A stretch of 43,898 nt of DNA, taken from positions 1 through 43,898 of the IMG/VR virus record IMGVR_UViG_3300031730_000010; one strand, written 5' to 3'. Position 1 is the stretch's first letter. Every line of letters starts with the position of its first letter. The translations under genes were made by a program, and so were the position numbers. The notes under the pieces are model-generated. The model saw nothing but the letters and a program-made list of their open reading frames with translations. It searched no databases and had not been told where the DNA came from. This document shows, one piece after another, positions 14,330-23,013 of the stretch. Origin of the DNA: a virus.

Positions 14330-16086
14330 CGCTGCCCTTCCAAGCTAATAATAGGCTCGATGCCCGCAGCAAAGGTCCAAGTCGAGGCTGCAGTAATTCT
14401 AATCTTGGCCCTCGCATAGCGGGTGGTGGCGCGACAGGGAATAATCCCAACTGCATTGGTAATCTGCTCGGTAGTGTAGGTGGAAGCATTTTCTTCCGCT
14501 TCACGCTCCGAGAGCGAGCCAAATATATTAGCCTTTGGAGCATCGGTGATCGGGCGAAAGCCGCTGATGAAAATGCGCCGCATGCTATCGCCATGCTCGG
14601 CGGATTCAAGCGTGGCCTGCAATGTCGGGCCATTGAAAAAGCCCGCCTTGTGGTTGGCGTCAACCGCAGCAATCGCCGGAAGCTGGGCAATCGAAATCGA
14701 ATCGAAGGAACCCAGGTTAAGCGTGTCAATGTCGCCTTGCTGGAACGTGATCGCGCTCGAACTCGTCGTGGTCGCGCTGCTGGTCGTTCCCACCAATGCC
14801 CCTTGGAGGGCGCCAACGCCGCCGGCCGCGGATATCTTGAACGAATTCGTGGTAAAGCTGGTCGAGCTGATGTAATAAGGAGTGGCGGCAGTCAGCCCCA
14901 CAACATTGGTGCCGAAGTAAATCCCCTGCCCGATAGACATGCCGTGATTGCTGGCGTTCACCACCAAGGCTGAGGTCGAGGTGGTGATCGAGCTTACCGC
15001 GACGGACGGCTGAACGCCAAATGCCGCGTCGGTCTGCTCAAGCGTCAGGCCAGGAGCCGCAAGGGGCGCGAAATATTCTCCGGTCGTGGTAATTGAGGAC
15101 CATCTATCCAATACCCAATCATAGCATAGGATAGTGTCGAACATCGTCTGTGCTTGCTGCTGGCTCTTATAAGCCCAATAGACCCTTGTTTTGGTCGGAT
15201 CTGCGCAGCCTATGATCAGTTGCAGGTTGCTGGTGTCGACGTTATTAAAGAACGTCCTGTCCACTCTCTCTTTACCGATCGGCGTCGGATTGGCTCCCGG
15301 GTTCCACATCTTGAAACCCTGAGTAGAGAGATAGAAAATACCCACATCGGAATTGATGATCGAGTAGGGGGCATATAGGCCCTCGCCTTGCGCGATCTTA
15401 TCAATGCCGAATATGTAAGGACTGCCTGGCGCATAAGTCATGCGCCGGATCATGCGGTCCTGAAAGATAAGTCCAAAGACATCACCACCAGACACTCCGC
15501 GGCAGATGCCTCCGTCCGCTAGATCCTGGAAGTCCGATTGGTTGATGCCGGCAGTCCAGCTTGTGACAGAGCCATTACCGGACCACTGGACACGATATAC
15601 GTTTGGAGAGGCGAGGCCAGAAAGAACGACGAACTGGTTGACAACGGTAATATACGCAGCTTGGGGAGGCGATCCCCCAAGGTCTGCAAATGCGCTTGAT
15701 GCGGTAAGATCATAGACCTGAACTGGGACATTTACCTGGGTGGCCAAAATGAAGTTATTGAACTGCTCGAAATCCCATTGGGCTGTACTGGATAGGGCTG
15801 TATAAGGCCCGCCGCCCTTGGAGACATTTGTCCATGCCTGCGTGGCACTATTGAGCAGGTAGAGATTGGTCGAAGTGGCTGCAAAGACCGCGATAGTACC
15901 ATCATTCTTCAGGGCATAGAAGAAGCCGCGGCACTGACCAGGGAGCGCCGAGCTGAAGGCCGCGAAGGATGGAAACGGTCCATAGCCGTCGCCCTGCGGG
16001 ACAACGTTGGTTGCGTCTTTGGTATGCTGCCCCTGATAGTCTGCAACGTCCGGGCGATACTCTCCGAACGATATCAGGTTGGCCAT
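14326..16086 (-). CDS. Tail nozzle / DNA-stabilisation protein with inserted beta module
   Basis: This 586-aa beta-rich protein begins MANLISFGEYRPDVADYQG and has recurrent strand pairs consistent with a beta-propeller (NNFILATQVNVPVQVYD, VVNQFVVLSGLASPNVYRV). This pattern fits the P22 gp10 / tail-nozzle type of protein that closes the portal. Residues ~355-435 (SSITTSTSALVVNASNHGMS and on) form an insertion similar in style to the module in the next upstream gene's product. It is adjacent to the adaptor gene, as in other podoviruses. Confidence 0.7.
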   Translation of the reverse strand: MANLISFGEYRPDVADYQGQHTKDATNVVPQGDGYGPFPSFAAFSSALPGQCRGFFYALKNDGTIAVFAATSTNLYLLNSATQAWTNVSKGGGPYTALSSTAQWDFEQFNNFILATQVNVPVQVYDLTASSAFADLGGSPPQAAYITVVNQFVVLSGLASPNVYRVQWSGNGSVTSWTAGINQSDFQDLADGGICRGVSGGDVFGLIFQDRMIRRMTYAPGSPYIFGIDKIAQGEGLYAPYSIINSDVGIFYLSTQGFKMWNPGANPTPIGKERVDRTFFNNVDTSNLQLIIGCADPTKTRVYWAYKSQQQAQTMFDTILCYDWVLDRWSSITTTGEYFAPLAAPGLTLEQTDAAFGVQPSVAVSSITTSTSALVVNASNHGMSIGQGIYFGTNVVGLTAATPYYISSTSFTTNSFKISAAGGVGALQGALVGTTSSATTTSSSAITFQQGDIDTLNLGSFDSISIAQLPAIAAVDANHKAGFFNGPTLQATLESAEHGDSMRRIFISGFRPITDAPKANIFGSLSEREAEENASTYTTEQITNAVGIIPCRATTRYARAKIRITAASTWTFAAGIEPIISLEGQR

Positions 16087-16949
16087 TAGGGGGTGGCCCC
16101 GTAGCTAGAGCCAGCCACCCGGATGGCTAACTGGCCTTCTTCCCTAAATCGTTTGGTATGGATTTGTTCGAAAACCGCTGACTTGGCTTGCTGATAGACC
16201 TGCGCCTGCTCGTAGTCCTTCATATAGCGATAGATTTGCTCGAGGACTCCGTTCCAATAGGCATCCACATAATTGACAAAAAGCCAATTCAGTGAGCCTG
16301 AGAGAGCGGCGGTTTTGGCATAATAATCGAATTCGAGCGGCGTGCCGTCAATTGGCATAATTTTGAGGTTGTTTCCCTCGATTGTAAAAACACGTGGTAA
16401 GTCGGTTTCGACGATTGGTAAGAATGTAGGAAATTCAACCGACAATATTGAAGGGTGGACATATTGCAGTTCCGTGGTGGGCGTGCCCGTCCAGGTGACG
16501 CGCCGCCATCCCATATAGTCGCTTGGCAGTGAGCAAATACCCTGCGGGGCCTGGACTTGGCCGCCGCTGGTATAGGTATGGGTAAAGGTCGAGCTCTGCA
16601 GGTCGAGTTGGGTCGTATTAATGACCGTGATAATCCAAGTCCCGTTTGCCTCCGTGGTGCCGCCTACGGATGAAACGGCCAATTCCTGCCCGGTGGTAAG
16701 GGTCGATGTACTGGTGATAGAAAGTCGAATAAGGCCGCTTCCATTATTAACGGCACCAGAGACCAGAATAGCAGCAGGGTTGGAGGGAACAAGAATGGTG
16801 GTTGTTTCAGCCAATCGTTGACGGAATAGCTCACGCGCTGCCTCCACTTCAAACAGGGTGATACAGTCGATAATCTGGCTGGTCAAGTCGGAGCGGACGA
16901 TCTGATCCGCTATTGCCGCTTGAAAGGTTGCGTAAGTATTTAGTGCCAT
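16086..16949 (-). CDS. Head-tail adaptor with inserted beta module
   Basis: This 287-aa protein begins MALNTYATFQAAIADQIVRS, the typical helical start of podovirus/siphovirus adaptors. It ends with a helical region (WNGVLEQIYRYMKDYEQAQ) of the same class. Residues ~55-130 are an Ig/FCCH-like insertion (GLIRLSITSTSTLTTGQELA...GTWIITVINTTQLDLQ) of a kind found in many phage virion proteins. The gene directly precedes the nozzle protein. Confidence 0.75.
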   Translation of the reverse strand: MALNTYATFQAAIADQIVRSDLTSQIIDCITLFEVEAARELFRQRLAETTTILVPSNPAAILVSGAVNNGSGLIRLSITSTSTLTTGQELAVSSVGGTTEANGTWIITVINTTQLDLQSSTFTHTYTSGGQVQAPQGICSLPSDYMGWRRVTWTGTPTTELQYVHPSILSVEFPTFLPIVETDLPRVFTIEGNNLKIMPIDGTPLEFDYYAKTAALSGSLNWLFVNYVDAYWNGVLEQIYRYMKDYEQAQVYQQAKSAVFEQIHTKRFREEGQLAIRVAGSSYGATP

Positions 16950-17134
16950 TCAAAGACCCAGCGTCCATCACCCTTATAGACAAGTCGGGTGGGGTTATCG
17001 GTGAAATGTGGGCGTGTCGGCCCCTCCCATTGGCATTCTAGTGCCTTGCATGGGCCGTCCTTGTATTGCATGTTATAGTCGTCAATGGTCCCGCGGTAGC
17101 AGGTGCGATCACCGCAGGGCATTTGTCGCTTCAA
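16940..17134 (-). CDS. Hypothetical 64-aa protein
   Basis: This small frame overlaps the end of the XF1762-like gene by 26 bases and the start of the adaptor by 10. It contains three Cys (PCGDRTCYRG, CKALECQW) and an aromatic C-terminus (LVYKGDGRWVFEWH). The internal start MPCGD would shorten the overlap. No family is recognised. Confidence 0.55.
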   Translation of the reverse strand: MKRQMPCGDRTCYRGTIDDYNMQYKDGPCKALECQWEGPTRPHFTDNPTRLVYKGDGRWVFEWH

Positions 17135-17561
17135 ATAAGAGTTTTTTCTGCAATGGTGCCTTATCGACGCGCGGACGATCCACTCGCGACCACGAACCGC
17201 CGCCAGCCTCTCCGATGAGTCGCCAATTGGCCGCGGTTAGCGATGTGCCGGGTTCGCTGGCAAGAATGTACGTCCCTATGCGCTTGAACCCGAGAGCAAA
17301 AGCCGCACGCGCGCTGGCTCCATAGAGGAACGAACATGCGTTGCGCGTGCCATCCGTGCAGAGCCGCGTTACTTCCGCGGTAACGCCATCATCCCGCATA
17401 CGCGATACTGGCCGGCCGACTATAGCAACGCCAATAATCTTCCCGTCACTTGCTGCACCCAGCGAAAATAAATGGCCTATAACCGGCTTATGATGCCGAT
17501 GGAGCGCGGCGACGAAGGCATTAGCCTCGCCCAAACTGACGCGCTCTAGCGTGAGCTTCAT
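17109..17561 (-). CDS. XF1762-like GNAT-fold protein
   Basis: This 150-aa protein matches the XF1762-like family that I know from phages: an N-terminal HRHHKPVIGHLFSLGA, then GKIIGVAIVGRPVSR, EVTRLCTDGTRNACS, and a C-terminal YILASEPGTSLTAANWRLIGE. It is related to GNAT N-acetyltransferases, but the family's substrate is not established. It overlaps the upstream gene by 41 bases. Confidence 0.75.
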   Translation of the reverse strand: MKLTLERVSLGEANAFVAALHRHHKPVIGHLFSLGAASDGKIIGVAIVGRPVSRMRDDGVTAEVTRLCTDGTRNACSFLYGASARAAFALGFKRIGTYILASEPGTSLTAANWRLIGEAGGGSWSRVDRPRVDKAPLQKKLLFEATNALR

Positions 17562-17874
17562 TCCGCCCCCAGCCCAGCCTATACGGGTTGCTCGGATTGT
17601 AAGTCCAGAACACTCGATACTGCGGGTCTTTCATTTTCTTGTCAACCCAGGCCCAAAACTCAGCATTCATGGGCTTATGGGGCGCAAAGCCATCGCCGCA
17701 ATATTCGTTATAGAAGGCAATGATCTGAGTCTGAGGTAGGCTCCACTTGTGATGAAAGTCCCGCCCGTGTTGCGGCCGATCGGATAAGAGCTTGGCCCCG
17801 TCCGCAATGTTCTGCGCGTCCTCGTAGTTCCTGACGACAACCGTGTCGCCATCAAGCTGAATGTTGGTTTTCAT
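17521..17874 (-). CDS. Hypothetical 117-aa protein
   Basis: A soluble protein with a charged N-terminus (VVVRNYEDAQNIADGAKLL) and aromatic-rich centre (FYNEYCGDGFAPHKPMNAEFW). It precedes the XF1762-like gene and overlaps it by 41 bases. The gap 17875-17905 upstream is AT-rich without recognisable motif. No family is recognised. Confidence 0.65.
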   Translation of the reverse strand: MKTNIQLDGDTVVVRNYEDAQNIADGAKLLSDRPQHGRDFHHKWSLPQTQIIAFYNEYCGDGFAPHKPMNAEFWAWVDKKMKDPQYRVFWTYNPSNPYRLGWGRNEAHARARQFGRG

Positions 17875-17905
17875 CAGCGTATAATATGATTTTCTGAGCT
17901 AATTA

Positions 17906-18148
17906 TCATAGTACAGCATGAATACCAGAGCTTGGCTGAGTTGCAGCCTTGGAAAACGCAGTTGAGATGGCGGTCAGAATGCCTTTTTCCTGATTGGACA
18001 GGCCGGTATCCGCCGACGCTTGGCTGGCAATGGACGTTACCATCTGGGTGCAGGTGGTCGTCGTGCCGGAGGCTTGGGTAAGGCAGAGCGCCACCATGGA
18101 ATCCGTAAACCAGGTGAGAAGTTGTCTTCCATCAATATTGGAGGCCAT
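17906..18148 (-). CDS. Small virion protein, single copy of a ~70-aa repeat
   Basis: This 80-aa protein shares its pattern (MASNIDGRQLLTWF, SADTGLSNQEKGILTAIS, SSGIHA) with each half of the adjacent 148-aa protein. The three copies look like one family of helical units. It probably belongs to the virion or tail, inferred from location. Confidence 0.65.
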   Translation of the reverse strand: MASNIDGRQLLTWFTDSMVALCLTQASGTTTTCTQMVTSIASQASADTGLSNQEKGILTAISTAFSKAATQPSSGIHAVL

Positions 18149-18150
18149 TT

Positions 18151-18597
18151 TTAAACCTGACTGTGAGTGCTGGCGGCAGGCGTGGCGTTGCCCACTGCGC
18201 TGGTGAGCAATGTAACGAGGCCGCTTTCCACGCTGGTAAGACCGGTATCAATGGCAATCATCGAGGATAGTTGAGTTGCAAAATTGCCGGTTGTAACCGA
18301 GCTGGCCGAGGAGAAGGCCGTCAGGGCCGAGGCCATGGCGGTATAGAGGGTTCGAAAGTCCACCCCACCGCCCAAGGCGCTGTTGTGAATGCTGCTGGAC
18401 GGCTGCGCAGAGCCGATAGCGCTGCTGATCTGGGTCAGGATCTTGCTTTCCCCCGACGACAGCGAGGTGTCGGCAGTCTGCTGGGATCCTATCGAGGTTG
18501 CGAAGGTGGCAGTAGAAACACCAGTTGCAGAAGTGTAGGCGGTCAACACGGAAACCATGGCCGTGAGTACCGTCCTAGAATCGACCGTAGAGGCCAT
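18151..18597 (-). CDS. Tandem-duplicated virion protein
   Basis: This 148-aa protein consists of two similar halves: residues 1-72 (MASTVDSRTVLTAM... SSSIHN) and 77-148 (GGVDFRTLYTAMASALTAF... THSQV). Each half resembles the whole of the downstream 80-aa protein. It is rich in S, T and A, with helical segments. It appears to be an internal gene duplication fused in frame. Confidence 0.7.
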   Translation of the reverse strand: MASTVDSRTVLTAMVSVLTAYTSATGVSTATFATSIGSQQTADTSLSSGESKILTQISSAIGSAQPSSSIHNSALGGGVDFRTLYTAMASALTAFSSASSVTTGNFATQLSSMIAIDTGLTSVESGLVTLLTSAVGNATPAASTHSQV

Positions 18598-18617
18598 TAT
18601 GTTATCTCCGTTTTCAT

Positions 18618-18920
18618 TTACGACATCTCCGTCACGCTTAAGGAACCGGTCGTGCTGGCTGTCGAGCTAAAAGTAACGATGTTGCCTGGAACACAAGAAA
18701 AGTAGTCGCCACCGGCGGTATTGGCCGCAATCAGCGCCCCCACTCCCGTGGAGGCCGCCGCGACATCAATAGACAGAAAGCCCGGAAGCTGGGAAAGCAC
18801 CCGAAGGTGATAAATGCCGGGGCTTACACCGGTGGTCGAAAAGGCTCCCGATCCGGTATAGTTCAGGACTTTATTGAGGCCAAGCCGCGACGAAGATGCC
18901 TTTTGAAAAAAAGCGCTCAT
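18618..18920 (-). CDS. Small virion protein, paralogue of the upstream gene
   Basis: ATG 18920 overlaps the upstream stop as ATGA, giving 100 aa. The sequence begins MSAFFQKASSSRLGLNKVL and ends SLSVTEMS, close to MASFFTKQPASRLLKNQLL and TISVTEMS of its neighbour. A longer open frame runs further upstream but only in a shadow reading. Likely a beta-rich decoration or appendage unit. Confidence 0.75.
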   Translation of the reverse strand: MSAFFQKASSSRLGLNKVLNYTGSGAFSTTGVSPGIYHLRVLSQLPGFLSIDVAAASTGVGALIAANTAGGDYFSCVPGNIVTFSSTASTTGSLSVTEMS

Positions 18921-19228
18921 GACATCTCCGTCACGCTGATTGTGCCGCTGGCAGTCGTGGTCGAGCTGAACGCGAAAGCCTGCCCGGGGGTGACAGTGAA
19001 GTAGTCCCCAGCCGCGGTGTTGGCTGCGAGAAGGGCCCCACCGGTTGACGATGAAATCAAGCCGGTGGTGTTGTCGATCGAACACCAGCCATTCACCTGA
19101 GAGAGTACCCGGACTTGATAAGTCTCTGACAGGAAGGGGGTGGTAAGGAGCGTCCCGCTTCCTGTATATTGAAGCAATTGGTTCTTAAGAAGCCGGGATG
19201 CCGGCTGCTTCGTGAAGAAGGACGCCAT
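18917..19228 (-). CDS. Small virion protein, tandem paralogue
   Basis: A 103-aa beta-rich protein with the motifs QVRVLSQVNGWCSID, ALLAANTAAGDYFTV and the ending SVTEMS. The next gene repeats these (HLRVLSQLPGFLSID, ALIAANTAGGDYFSC). The two are adjacent tandem copies, presumably from duplication. Placement in the capsid-tail region suggests virion decoration. Confidence 0.75.
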   Translation of the reverse strand: MASFFTKQPASRLLKNQLLQYTGSGTLLTTPFLSETYQVRVLSQVNGWCSIDNTTGLISSSTGGALLAANTAAGDYFTVTPGQAFAFSSTTTASGTISVTEMS

Positions 19229-19232
19229 TGGA

Positions 19233-19604
19233 TTAAAACTCCTGGACGACGTGCGTCACGAACCCAGCCTGGCTGGTCGAACCAACGGTAAGAATGACAT
19301 CGCCGGGATTCAGAAATACGGATGCCGTGCTAGTGATAGTAACCGGAGATCCGAGCGTCCCCGTAGTGGTCGTGACGCTGGTGCCGCTACTGATAACGGT
19401 AGCCGTGGCAGAGCCGGCCAGGAACGCCAGAACGTCAAAGCCTGTGACGTTTGTCGAGGTGCCGGCATTGTTGGGCGCAAACCATCCGGCCACATACTTG
19501 CACCGACCCACCATGACGGCCGTGCTGACGGGAGCACCGGAGCTTGATGTGGTTGCGACACTGTAAGTGCGGGTTCTAAAAGGATAGAGCTGAGCTAAAG
19601 CCAT
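19233..19604 (-). CDS. Beta-rich virion protein
   Basis: This 123-aa product is Thr/Ser/Val-rich (TSSSGAPVSTAVMVG, SGTSVTTTTGTLG) and predicted to be all-beta. GGGAGG lies before the ATG. It fits a decoration or head-fibre protein. No family is recognised. The 64 bases upstream (19605-19668) hold no gene. Confidence 0.65.
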   Translation of the reverse strand: MALAQLYPFRTRTYSVATTSSSGAPVSTAVMVGRCKYVAGWFAPNNAGTSTNVTGFDVLAFLAGSATATVISSGTSVTTTTGTLGSPVTITSTASVFLNPGDVILTVGSTSQAGFVTHVVQEF

Positions 19605-19668
19605 AAAAGGTGCCTCCCTGGGGGCGGGTTAAAATGTGCGTTTCCTGCACGATGATGTTGTTGTTATT

Positions 19669-20388
19669 TTAATAGAAGTCGCGCCGATTAGCCCAATGCG
19701 CGAGCTGGTATTCCATATCATCCATCGCACCAACTAGGTGCGCGGCTTCTTTGGATTTCTTGTCGATTTCCTGCTGCAAGGTAGAAACGCGATGCTGTAA
19801 CTCAAGCTTGCGAGCATAGTATTTGCGCCACTGACGAGAGGATTCACAATAACCATATAATGGCGCTGGCTCCAGAATGTCGGACTCAGGAGGAACAACG
19901 AGCTCAATGTCCTTGTCAAGAATTTTAGTAATAAAGTACTGACAGGCGAGCCGTTGCTGGTTGTATTCACTATTTGCCGCCATATCGACACCATAGATGC
20001 CGATAGCTACTGGATTCTGCTCGATGGCTAAAGCGATCATGTAAGAAAGCTGTGAGGTCCACCAAAATGGACCGTACTTCTCGAACATCTCCTTGAGTGG
20101 ATATTCCTTGGAGTTGGGAAAGTCCGGGTATTGTTTTTGCATGTAGACGAGTGGCTGAAGCTTGAGATACTCCAGCCACTCAGTCAGTCCTTCGCGTCTT
20201 TTAACGTCGAGATTGTGCAACTCAAACCAGACATCACATCGCCCTATTCCCTTGTTTGCAGGGCTACACGCCCAGATTTCCCATTCGGGATCTTGCAGGG
20301 GGGCAAAGTGAACTGAGGAAATTGCAGAACCAAGAATCGCTATCTTGCGATGCTTGGGGGTAAAATCCTGTTCGGTATGATCCGACAC
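19669..20388 (-). CDS. Rossmann-like protein resembling DUF115/MptE-like domains
   Basis: This 239-aa protein starts at GTG 20388 with AAGGAG five bases upstream. An N-terminal KIAILGSAISSVHFA suggests a nucleotide-binding loop (residues 14-28), followed by WEIWACSPAN. The later stretch FWWTSQLSYMIALAI...VAIGIYGVDMAA resembles the GVD-containing region of DUF115/MptE-like and GT42 relatives, some of which transfer nonulosonic sugars to proteins. The last 50 residues form a coiled coil. Similar proteins occur in other phages; enzymatic activity is not established. Confidence 0.55.
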   Translation of the reverse strand: MSDHTEQDFTPKHRKIAILGSAISSVHFAPLQDPEWEIWACSPANKGIGRCDVWFELHNLDVKRREGLTEWLEYLKLQPLVYMQKQYPDFPNSKEYPLKEMFEKYGPFWWTSQLSYMIALAIEQNPVAIGIYGVDMAANSEYNQQRLACQYFITKILDKDIELVVPPESDILEPAPLYGYCESSRQWRKYYARKLELQHRVSTLQQEIDKKSKEAAHLVGAMDDMEYQLAHWANRRDFY

Positions 20389-20402
20389 AATCTCTCCTTA
20401 TA

Positions 20403-20936
20403 TTAGGTTGACGTGGTGGTCGTAAACGCGATAGCGCCGGCGCCGATGGACATGCCCGTCACTTGCCACGCCGAGGTGGAAAGTGAAATCAGATCAATGT
20501 AAGCCGAGTTTTGGCCGAGCAAGGTCTGAAGACGTGGCACGATTGTATTGGTCGAGGTGCCGGTGGTGTAGATTTGGCAACTAGCGCTCGAGCTAGAGAT
20601 GATCTGAAAGCCCGTGCTAGTCGAAGTGGCGCCCATCATAATGCTTTTATAAATACCGGCCGCCGGAGGGGCTGGCATGATATTGACTCCCCCGGTAGCC
20701 GCTGCGGTTATGATGCTCGTCCCATACGGAAGGAGAGACGGAAAGATTGTCCCCGCCCCTGTCGCCGTAGTGACAGATTGGACCGCGCCCTGTGCAGATG
20801 CGGCGCCAAGTGTCGTCATATACTTCTTGTTGGCGCTGTTACTGTGTACGATTGCAAGGTCGGTGGACCCCATAACCGTGGTCGTGGTACTGGTTAACAG
20901 TACCTCATTTTGTTCGAAGACAGTATAAAAAGACAT
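20403..20936 (-). CDS. Ser/Thr-rich virion protein beside the capsid gene
   Basis: This 177-aa protein has long runs of S and T (TSTTTTVMGSTDLA, SSSSASCQIYTTGTSTN) and predicted beta structure. It lies directly downstream of the major capsid gene in transcription, where capsid decoration proteins are often found. Start ATG with GGGGG upstream. No named family is recognised. Confidence 0.65.
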   Translation of the reverse strand: MSFYTVFEQNEVLLTSTTTTVMGSTDLAIVHSNSANKKYMTTLGAASAQGAVQSVTTATGAGTIFPSLLPYGTSIITAAATGGVNIMPAPPAAGIYKSIMMGATSTSTGFQIISSSSASCQIYTTGTSTNTIVPRLQTLLGQNSAYIDLISLSTSAWQVTGMSIGAGAIAFTTTTST

Positions 20937-20951
20937 TATGACCCCCTATGA

Positions 20952-21929
20952 TTACGAGGTCGTCAGGTCGGTGACGAGGCCGGAGCCCTTTTCGTTGCGA
21001 GCCTCCAAGGTGTACTCCGACAGGATCATGCGGCGAACCGAGTCACCCGTCTGAGACAGTGGCACCGAAACCATGCGGCGGCCATTGACGAAAGCAATGC
21101 CCCACAGGTCCATCTGGAACGTGAACACGTCACGCTGCCGGCAGAAGCGGTTCGGAACCACTTTCAGGGTGCCGAAGTCCGACTCATAGGCGTCAACTGC
21201 CGCCACAATCTTCTTGCTGGCGGCCTGCTCGATGGGCGAGCTGCGGCCGGTGAAGGTCGAGAAGACCTGCTTATTGAAGCTGCCGGTCATGATGAGGTCG
21301 GGCTTGCCGCCGTTCACCCACACCGCCTGAAGCACGTTCTTCAACTGGGCCTCAGTAAAGGCGCGCTGGGTGCCGTTGGTGCGAACGCCCGAGCCGTCCG
21401 AGCCTGTCGGATCGACGCCCGTGGTGGCACCGGTCGACACGCTGGTATTGCCTTTAGCGCCAACGCCGATCCAAGACAGGACCGAACCCAGATGCCGCAC
21501 GGCTGTATCGGAGCCGGTCGTGCTGCCCCACGTCGAGGCAATCAACGAACCCTCCATGTCGCGTTTCAATTCTAGCCCTTTAAGCATCTCCTGGTAGGCC
21601 ATTTCGTTTCCACGCCCGGCGTGGTCAACAGCCTGCTGGGTGCCGGAAACCATGGGCACCTTGCGCGAGATTTGCGCGATGTTGCTCAAGCGAGCGGTAA
21701 CGGTCGTGGCATCTGCCGCGGCGTCGTCGCCTTCAAGCACTGCGTTGGTGGTCTGCGCGGTGGCAAGGGCCTGTGTCTGCCATTCGTGCTTGACGGCGCT
21801 TGCTTTGGCCTTTTCGGCGCCCGACAAGAAGGGAGTTTCAGTCGGGTCAATTCTGTAAATAACGTCCGCGAGATCTTCGCGGTTGCCGATGGCCTCATAC
21901 GAAGCCAGGGCATTGCTGGGGAGAGACAT
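20952..21929 (-). CDS. Major capsid protein, SU10/DUF5309 type
   Basis: This 325-aa protein begins MSLPSNALASYEAIGNREDL and continues VIYRIDPTETPFLSG, then HEWQTQAL. These phrases mark the DUF5309 / SU10-type capsid family (HK97 fold). The centre and C-terminus follow the family pattern (LIMTGSFNKQVFSTF, RDVFTFQMDLWGIAF). A scaffold-like gene precedes it, as expected. AAAGGA lies upstream of the ATG. Length is typical of the family. Confidence 0.9.
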   Translation of the reverse strand: MSLPSNALASYEAIGNREDLADVIYRIDPTETPFLSGAEKAKASAVKHEWQTQALATAQTTNAVLEGDDAAADATTVTARLSNIAQISRKVPMVSGTQQAVDHAGRGNEMAYQEMLKGLELKRDMEGSLIASTWGSTTGSDTAVRHLGSVLSWIGVGAKGNTSVSTGATTGVDPTGSDGSGVRTNGTQRAFTEAQLKNVLQAVWVNGGKPDLIMTGSFNKQVFSTFTGRSSPIEQAASKKIVAAVDAYESDFGTLKVVPNRFCRQRDVFTFQMDLWGIAFVNGRRMVSVPLSQTGDSVRRMILSEYTLEARNEKGSGLVTDLTTS

Positions 21930-21942
21930 TTCGTTTTATCCT

Positions 21943-23010
21943 TTATCTGGAGCGCCGGGCTATGAGTAGCTCCGCGGCGTCTTTCCAGTTTCCTGTTGTG
22001 TCTAATCGTTTGCTCAAGGCAACTTCGATGCTGCTCTTGTCCGCATTGCGCGGCGCAGCAACACCGGGGCGCTGAACTTGTGGAATGGGCTTGGCAACAG
22101 CTTTGGGAATTGCAGCCTTGGCTTGGCGATAGAGAAGCGCCTCCCTGGTCATCTGCAATTGGCGACGATCATGAGGAGAAATCGAAGCGGTGCCTCGCTG
22201 CAATTGTGTTATCTCGTCTTCGGAATATCCTAAATCCCGATAGAGATTAACGGCGTCAGTCGCAAACTTGGTGGCCTTCTCGCTGTTTTTCAGCTCGGGC
22301 ACGGTTTCAATGAATTGGTCCGTGTTGTCCTTGACGAATTTAGCGTATTGGGCCTGGTATTCCTGCTGCTGACGATCCTGGGCCGCCCTTAATTCTTGCT
22401 GCCGCCCTGCAATTTGCTTTTGCTTGGCGTCCCACAAGGCATAACGCGGCCAATCTTCCCTGGCGAGTCGCTCGACATCGGCATGAGTTCTGATATCGGC
22501 AAATTCGCCCAACTGCTGTCCTTGAAGCTCCTGAAGGGCCACTAAAGAGGCTTCTTCGTATTGCTTCCTTGCCTGTTCCAACTGTGCGCGTTCGGTCTCA
22601 AGGACCCTAGCGCGTTCAGCGGCTTCATTATGCGTCCGACGCACTTCCGCAGAGGCTTTGCTGTCATGATCCAAGAGGTACTCTTGGGTGTCACGGTCGA
22701 GCCTTGCCCATGCTTCCGCTTTGTCTTTCGCCCAGGACCTTGGCAAATCGAGTGGAGGCGCTTCCGCCTGGTCGGTTGCTTCGGTCGGTAGTTCGCCGGT
22801 AGCCTCTTCGGGAGGGGCGGCGTCAATTTCTCTCGCGGCGTCATTGACCTGCGATGGTGTCATTTCCTCCGCAGCGCGTTCTCCACTGGCATCGCGTTTA
22901 TAGCGATATTGGCTCAGTGAATCCGCAGCCTGGCGGGGAGTAAGGGGGGTGGTGTCGCTTGTCGGTACAACTTCAGTGGCATTCTGTGGAATATCAAGAT
23001 TCTCAGACAA
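21943..23010 (-). CDS. Scaffolding protein
   Basis: This 355-aa highly charged helical protein directly precedes the capsid gene. Long coiled-coil-like regions span residues ~115-235 (RARVLETERAQLEQARKQY, RQQELRAAQDRQQQEYQ). A TTG start at 23010 is preceded by AAGGTGA. Lacking enzymatic motifs and having this composition and position, it is best read as the scaffold that guides capsid assembly. Confidence 0.8.
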   Translation of the reverse strand: MSENLDIPQNATEVVPTSDTTPLTPRQAADSLSQYRYKRDASGERAAEEMTPSQVNDAAREIDAAPPEEATGELPTEATDQAEAPPLDLPRSWAKDKAEAWARLDRDTQEYLLDHDSKASAEVRRTHNEAAERARVLETERAQLEQARKQYEEASLVALQELQGQQLGEFADIRTHADVERLAREDWPRYALWDAKQKQIAGRQQELRAAQDRQQQEYQAQYAKFVKDNTDQFIETVPELKNSEKATKFATDAVNLYRDLGYSEDEITQLQRGTASISPHDRRQLQMTREALLYRQAKAAIPKAVAKPIPQVQRPGVAAPRNADKSSIEVALSKRLDTTGNWKDAAELLIARRSR

Positions 23011-23013
23011 TTA

